Shown one piece after another: positions 6,492-9,119 of a DNA stretch of 9,119 bases (position 1 is the stretch's first letter; every line of letters begins with the position of its first letter). Made by a program: the position numbers and the translations under genes. This stretch comes from Acidobacteriota bacterium (GTDB lineage: Bacteria; Acidobacteriota; Terriglobia; Acidoferrales; 2-02-FULL-67-57). Location of the stretch: the NCBI GenBank assembly GCA_016210895.1, contig JACQTG010000004.1:1-9119 (forward strand), given 5' to 3'. The notes under the pieces were generated by a model that had not been told where the DNA came from, did not search any database, and saw only the letters and a program-made list of their open reading frames with translations.

Positions 6492-6841
6492 GCCCGATTC
6501 TGCCCAAGCCGGCTACGAGGGGGCAACGCCTGCTGCTGGCGGCGCTGGCACTAGGACTCCTCGCGCTTGTGGTCCACACCATCTTCGGCGAGCACGGCTA
6601 TCTGGCTCTGCGGCAGCAGCAGCGCGAGTACGAGAGGCTGCGGCAGGAGATTCAAAGCCTGCAGGAAGAAAACCAGCGCCTGGAGGAAGAGATCAAAGTG
6701 CTGCGCAGCGACCCGCGGGCGCTCGAGCGCGTCGCGCGGGAAGAGTTGAAGATGGCACGGCCCGGCGAAAAGGTCTACAGCCTGCCCCAAAACCCGGAAG
6801 CTGAGTCGCCTATAACGAATCCTACCAACAAAAAGCCTTGA
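6488..6841 (+). CDS. FtsB/DivIC-type septum formation initiator protein
   Basis: This encodes 117 residues with the full architecture of the DivIC/FtsB family. There is a short basic N-terminus, one membrane segment (about 14-33), and a G-x-x-G-Y turn. A Gln/Glu/Arg/Leu-rich coiled coil (about 41-73) follows, then the conserved DP (75-76), A-R-E-E-L (83-87) and RPGEKVY (91-97). A 20-residue polar, Pro/Asn-rich tail ends the protein. Such proteins are bitopic inner-membrane parts of the divisome that pair by their coiled coil with an FtsL-type partner. The start is the ATG overlapping the mutase stop. Coupling a division protein to a sugar-phosphate mutase is not the usual eno-ftsB context of Proteobacteria. 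FtsB and DivIC cannot be told apart from sequence alone. Confidence 0.88.
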   Translation: MSPILPKPATRGQRLLLAALALGLLALVVHTIFGEHGYLALRQQQREYERLRQEIQSLQEENQRLEEEIKVLRSDPRALERVAREELKMARPGEKVYSLPQNPEAESPITNPTNKKP

Positions 6842-6871
6842 ACCTTGGCGGATCCTGAAGGAATGCTCGTC

Positions 6872-6898
6872 TGTCATTCCGAGCCAAGCGAGGAATCT
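6872..6898. repeat. Dispersed REP-like intergenic repeat (TGTCATTCCGAG...GAGGAATCT type)
   Basis: This 27-base element has inverted arms ATTCC (6876-6880) and GGAAT (6892-6896), an inner GC/GC pair and a CAA loop. It lies in the 74-base gap between two convergent genes, the usual place for such elements. From memory, near-identical words occur in many copies in metagenomic and soil genomes, including Acidobacteriota; only one copy is visible here. No T-tract follows it, so it is not a classical terminator. Confidence 0.6.
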
Positions 6899-6915
6899 GG
6901 TTGTGCGTCTCCCAG

Positions 6916-7698
6916 CTAGCGGACGACGCCTTCGAGCGGGCTGGAGGCCGAGGCGTAGAGCTTCTTGGGGATGCGGCCGGCGAGATAGGCTTTGCGACCG
7001 GCTTCGATGGCGTGGCGCATGGCCTCGGCCATCAGCACCGGGTCCTGCGCCTGGGCCACGGCGGTGTTCATCAGCACGCCGTCGGCGCCTAGCTCCATCG
7101 CAATGACGGCATCCGAGGCGGTCCCGACCCCGGCATCCACGATAAGCGGAACTTCGGTGATGCGCTCGCGCAGGATGCGCAGGTTGGCCTGGTTCTGCAC
7201 CCCCATTCCGGAGCCGATGGGCGCGGCCAGGGGCATGACGGCGGCGGCGCCGGCGTCAATCAGCCTGCGGGCGACGATCAAATCATCGTTCGTGTAGGGC
7301 AGGACGACAAAGCCTTCCTGAACCAGCACCCGCGTGGCCGCGAGCAACTGCTCGGTGTCGGGGAAAAGCGTCTGCTCGTCGCCGATGACTTCGAGCTTGA
7401 CCCAGTTCGACAGGCCCACTTCGCGCGCCAGGCGCGCCGTGCGGATGGCCTCGTCGGCGGTGTAGCAGCCGGCGGTGTTGGGGAGGATGAAAAACTTCTT
7501 CCGATCGATATAGTCGAGCAGCGACTCTTTCGTGCGGTCGGTGAGGTTCACCCGGCGCACGGCCACCGTCACCATCTCGGCTCCGCAGGCCTCGTGCGCC
7601 CGCACCATTTCCGGCAGCGAGCGGTACTTGCCGGTGCCGATGATGAGCCGGGAGCGAAACCGCCGCCCCGCGATTACCAATCCGTCATCTGTGTTCAT
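6916..7698 (-). CDS. thiG: Thiazole synthase
   Basis: This encodes 260 residues, full length for ThiG. The enzyme condenses 1-deoxyxylulose 5-phosphate, dehydroglycine and ThiS-thiocarboxylate into the thiazole phosphate moiety of thiamin, in the cytosol. Sequence landmarks: [10 protein letters not shown] (17-25), T44-[16 protein letters not shown] (74-84), the Schiff-base lysine K101 in [21 protein letters not shown] (155-166), and the phosphate-binding [12 protein letters not shown] and MNTAVA segments. The ATG at 7698 matches the usual N-terminus. The Shine-Dalgarno is weak. None of thiS, thiO/thiH, thiF, thiE or thiC is adjacent. It lies 47 bases after the acyl-CoA ligase stop on the same strand, so it may be partly co-transcribed, but it also has a good promoter of its own. 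The 47-base gap leaves no room for a TPP riboswitch. Confidence 0.96.
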   Translation of the reverse strand: MNTDDGLVIAGRRFRSRLIIGTGKYRSLPEMVRAHEACGAEMVTVAVRRVNLTDRTKESLLDYIDRKKFFILPNTAGCYTADEAIRTARLAREVGLSNWVKLEVIGDEQTLFPDTEQLLAATRVLVQEGFVVLPYTNDDLIVARRLIDAGAAAVMPLAAPIGSGMGVQNQANLRILRERITEVPLIVDAGVGTASDAVIAMELGADGVLMNTAVAQAQDPVLMAEAMRHAIEAGRKAYLAGRIPKKLYASASSPLEGVVR

Positions 7699-7715
7699 GG
7701 CTTTGCTCGACTGCC

Positions 7716-7744
7716 ATTCTACGTCGGCGGCGGGTGGGGTGCAA
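7716..7744 (-). promoter_or_regulatory. Candidate sigma-70-like promoter for thiG
   Basis: On the minus strand, TTGCAC (7739-7744) and TAGAAT (7716-7721; one mismatch to TATAAT) are 17 bases apart. Transcription would begin near 7709 and give a leader of about 11 bases before the thiG ATG. The -35 hexamer lies two bases past the stop codon of the upstream ligase gene. The call rests on motif and spacing only. Confidence 0.4.
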
Positions 7745-7745
7745 C

Positions 7746-9119
7746 TCAGGCGGCTGGGCGGGGCTCTTCCTCGTAGAGCTGTTCGATTTCCGCGCGGAAG
7801 CGTTCTTCCACGGTACGCCGACGGACTTTCTGCGTGAAGGTGAGCTCACCATCGCTGAAGTTGAAATCGCGCGGCAGGAGGGCGAAGCGCTTGATGCGCT
7901 CGAATTGCGCCAGCTCGGCGTTGACCTTGTCCACTTCCTCTTGCAGACGTTGGCGCACAGCGGGGTGCTTCAGCAACGCCTCGGGGCCGGGCGAGTTGAT
8001 GCCCTGCGCGCGGGCATACTGTTCGAGCGAGGCCAGGTTGGGCACGAGCAAGGCAACAGCAAACTTCCTCTTGTCCCCGAGGACAATGGCGTTCTGGATG
8101 AACAGGCTCGCCTTCAAGCGGTTCTCGATCGGCTGCGGGGCGATCATCTTGCCGCCGGCGGTCTTGATGATGTCGCGCTTGCGGTCGGTGATGACCAGAT
8201 AGCCGTCGTCATCGAGATAGCCGACGTCACCGGTATAGAACCACCCGTCTACGATTGCTTCGCGCGTTCCCCTCTCGTCCTTGTAGTAGCCCTTCATCAC
8301 GTGCGGCCCACGCGTGAGGATTTCGCCGTCGGCGGCGATTCTGACCTCGACCTCCAGAAGGGGCTTCCCCACCGTGCCGATCTTGGCCATCCCGGGAGCG
8401 TTGACGGCGATGACAGGCGAGGTTTCCGTCAACCCGTAGCCTTCGAAGATGGGCACGTTGAGTGCCTGGAAAAATTCGTTCAGATCGCGCGACAGCGGGG
8501 CTCCGCCGGAAATCAGCCGGCGGAGACGACTGCCCATGCGGGCGCGCAACTTGCGGTAGACAAGTAGGTCGGCGAGCCAATGCCGCCACAGCAAACCCAG
8601 GGGGAGGCGCTTTCTCGCCAGGCGATAGGGCAAGGTTTCGCGGCCGACCGCTACGCCCCAGTGGAAGATTTTCTGTTTTCGCTCTGACTGTCGGCCCAAG
8701 GTCTCCTGTAGTCGAGCGTAGAACTTTTCGAAGAAGCGCGGCACCGTGGCCATCAGCGTCGGGCGGACTTCGACCAGGTTGTCGGGGACCCTATCGATGC
8801 TCTCGGCATAAGCGATGGAGACCCCGTAGGCCAAGTAGCTGTAGGCATTCGTGCGCTCGTAGATATGGCAGAGCGGGAGCATGGACAGGGCCACGTCGGG
8901 CGGACCGTACCCCTGGCGCGCGATACAGCCGTTGACGTTGGAGGCGAAGTTGTGTTGCGTCAGAAGCACGCCTTTGGGCATGCCAGTCGTGCCCGAGGTG
9001 TAGATGAGCGAGGCTACGTCGCCGGGTTGGACAGCGCGGGCGCTGCGCTCGAACTCGAGCAGTAGGCCTTCCGGGATGTCCGCGCGCGCCACTGTCTCCC
9101 ACGCCACCACGCGCTCATC
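7746..9119 (-). CDS. Long-chain fatty-acid--CoA ligase, AMP-forming (N-terminus beyond window)
   Basis: The frame stays open to the right edge of the window, so 457 C-terminal residues are present. The GTG at 9110 is internal, not the start. This is an ANL-superfamily enzyme with all core motifs in order: the P-loop [11 protein letters not shown] (fragment residues 40-50), GYGLTET (227-233), YTGD (295-298), and the hinge D-R-K-R-D (312-316) followed by IIKTAGGK. Near the C-terminus, [11 protein letters not shown] includes the lysine (K431) expected to catalyse adenylation. The long insert rich in basic residues between about 125 and 200 and the TAGGK motif favour the FadD15/long-chain class, about 600 residues when complete, over short-chain or aryl ligases. 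It activates fatty acids to acyl-CoA through an acyl-adenylate. It is upstream of thiG on the same strand with no functional link I can see. Confidence 0.93.
   Translation of the reverse strand, partial: DERVVAWETVARADIPEGLLLEFERSARAVQPGDVASLIYTSGTTGMPKGVLLTQHNFASNVNGCIARQGYGPPDVALSMLPLCHIYERTNAYSYLAYGVSIAYAESIDRVPDNLVEVRPTLMATVPRFFEKFYARLQETLGRQSERKQKIFHWGVAVGRETLPYRLARKRLPLGLLWRHWLADLLVYRKLRARMGSRLRRLISGGAPLSRDLNEFFQALNVPIFEGYGLTETSPVIAVNAPGMAKIGTVGKPLLEVEVRIAADGEILTRGPHVMKGYYKDERGTREAIVDGWFYTGDVGYLDDDGYLVITDRKRDIIKTAGGKMIAPQPIENRLKASLFIQNAIVLGDKRKFAVALLVPNLASLEQYARAQGINSPGPEALLKHPAVRQRLQEEVDKVNAELAQFERIKRFALLPRDFNFSDGELTFTQKVRRRTVEERFRAEIEQLYEEEPRPAA

Noticed and set aside
7699..7745. TPP riboswitch upstream of thiG
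   Set aside because: The gap is 47 bases, much shorter than a TPP aptamer, and no THI-box-like conserved words were seen.
7734..8567. 277-residue + strand open frame opposite the acyl-CoA ligase
   Set aside because: It is antisense to the conserved C-terminal domain of the ligase and has no motif or ribosome site, so it is a shadow frame.
1..9119. Defence island, biosynthetic cluster or mobile element
   Set aside because: All genes fit ordinary core families. There is no integrase, transposase, nuclease, direct-repeat array or composition break that I could see.

Overview
The window looks like a piece of chromosome from a GC-rich bacterium, densely coded with housekeeping genes on both strands. 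The best guess is an uncultured member of the Acidobacteriota or a nearby soil/aquifer phylum. That is an inference from the high GC, the gene content, and one intergenic copy of a TGTCATTCCGAG...GAGGAATCT-type dispersed repeat that I associate from memory with such genomes. No rRNA or marker gene here fixes the taxonomy. I see no tRNA, CRISPR array, transposase, phage gene or toxin/defence module.

Layout, left to right. (1) A 5'-truncated extended SDR / NAD-dependent epimerase on the + strand runs off the left edge. (2) A 244-base convergent gap follows. It holds a perfect hairpin next to DnaA-box-like words and no credible gene. (3) A two-gene minus-strand operon encodes an exported M48 zinc metallopeptidase and then a small exported protein with a carboxypeptidase-regulatory-like fold. 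(4) A divergent gap carries an operator-like dyad, followed by a + strand PLP-dependent trans-sulfuration enzyme (cystathionine gamma-synthase/lyase family). (5) A minus-strand pair, cutA then corA, is coupled by an ATGA overlap and is a likely metal-handling unit. (6) Divergent from cutA across 68 bases is a + strand pair, a phosphoglucomutase/phosphomannomutase and an FtsB/DivIC-type division protein, also joined by an ATGA overlap. The mutase appears to be made from a leaderless transcript. (7) A 74-base convergent gap carries the dispersed repeat. (8) Two minus-strand genes close the window: a long-chain acyl-CoA synthetase whose N-terminus lies beyond the right edge, and downstream of it thiG, which probably has its own promoter.

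How the genes work together. Apart from the three likely operons (M48 plus small exported protein; cutA-corA; mutase-ftsB-like), neighbours belong to unrelated pathways: sugar metabolism or envelope, proteolysis, sulfur amino acids, divalent cations, central sugar phosphates, division, thiamin and lipid activation. This is normal core-genome mixing. I found no convincing undescribed system. The observations most worth a second look are the DnaA-box-like hairpin cluster, the leaderless mutase promoter, the M48/small-protein operon, an orphan thiG with no room for a TPP riboswitch, and a CorA whose loop after GMN lacks acidic residues.
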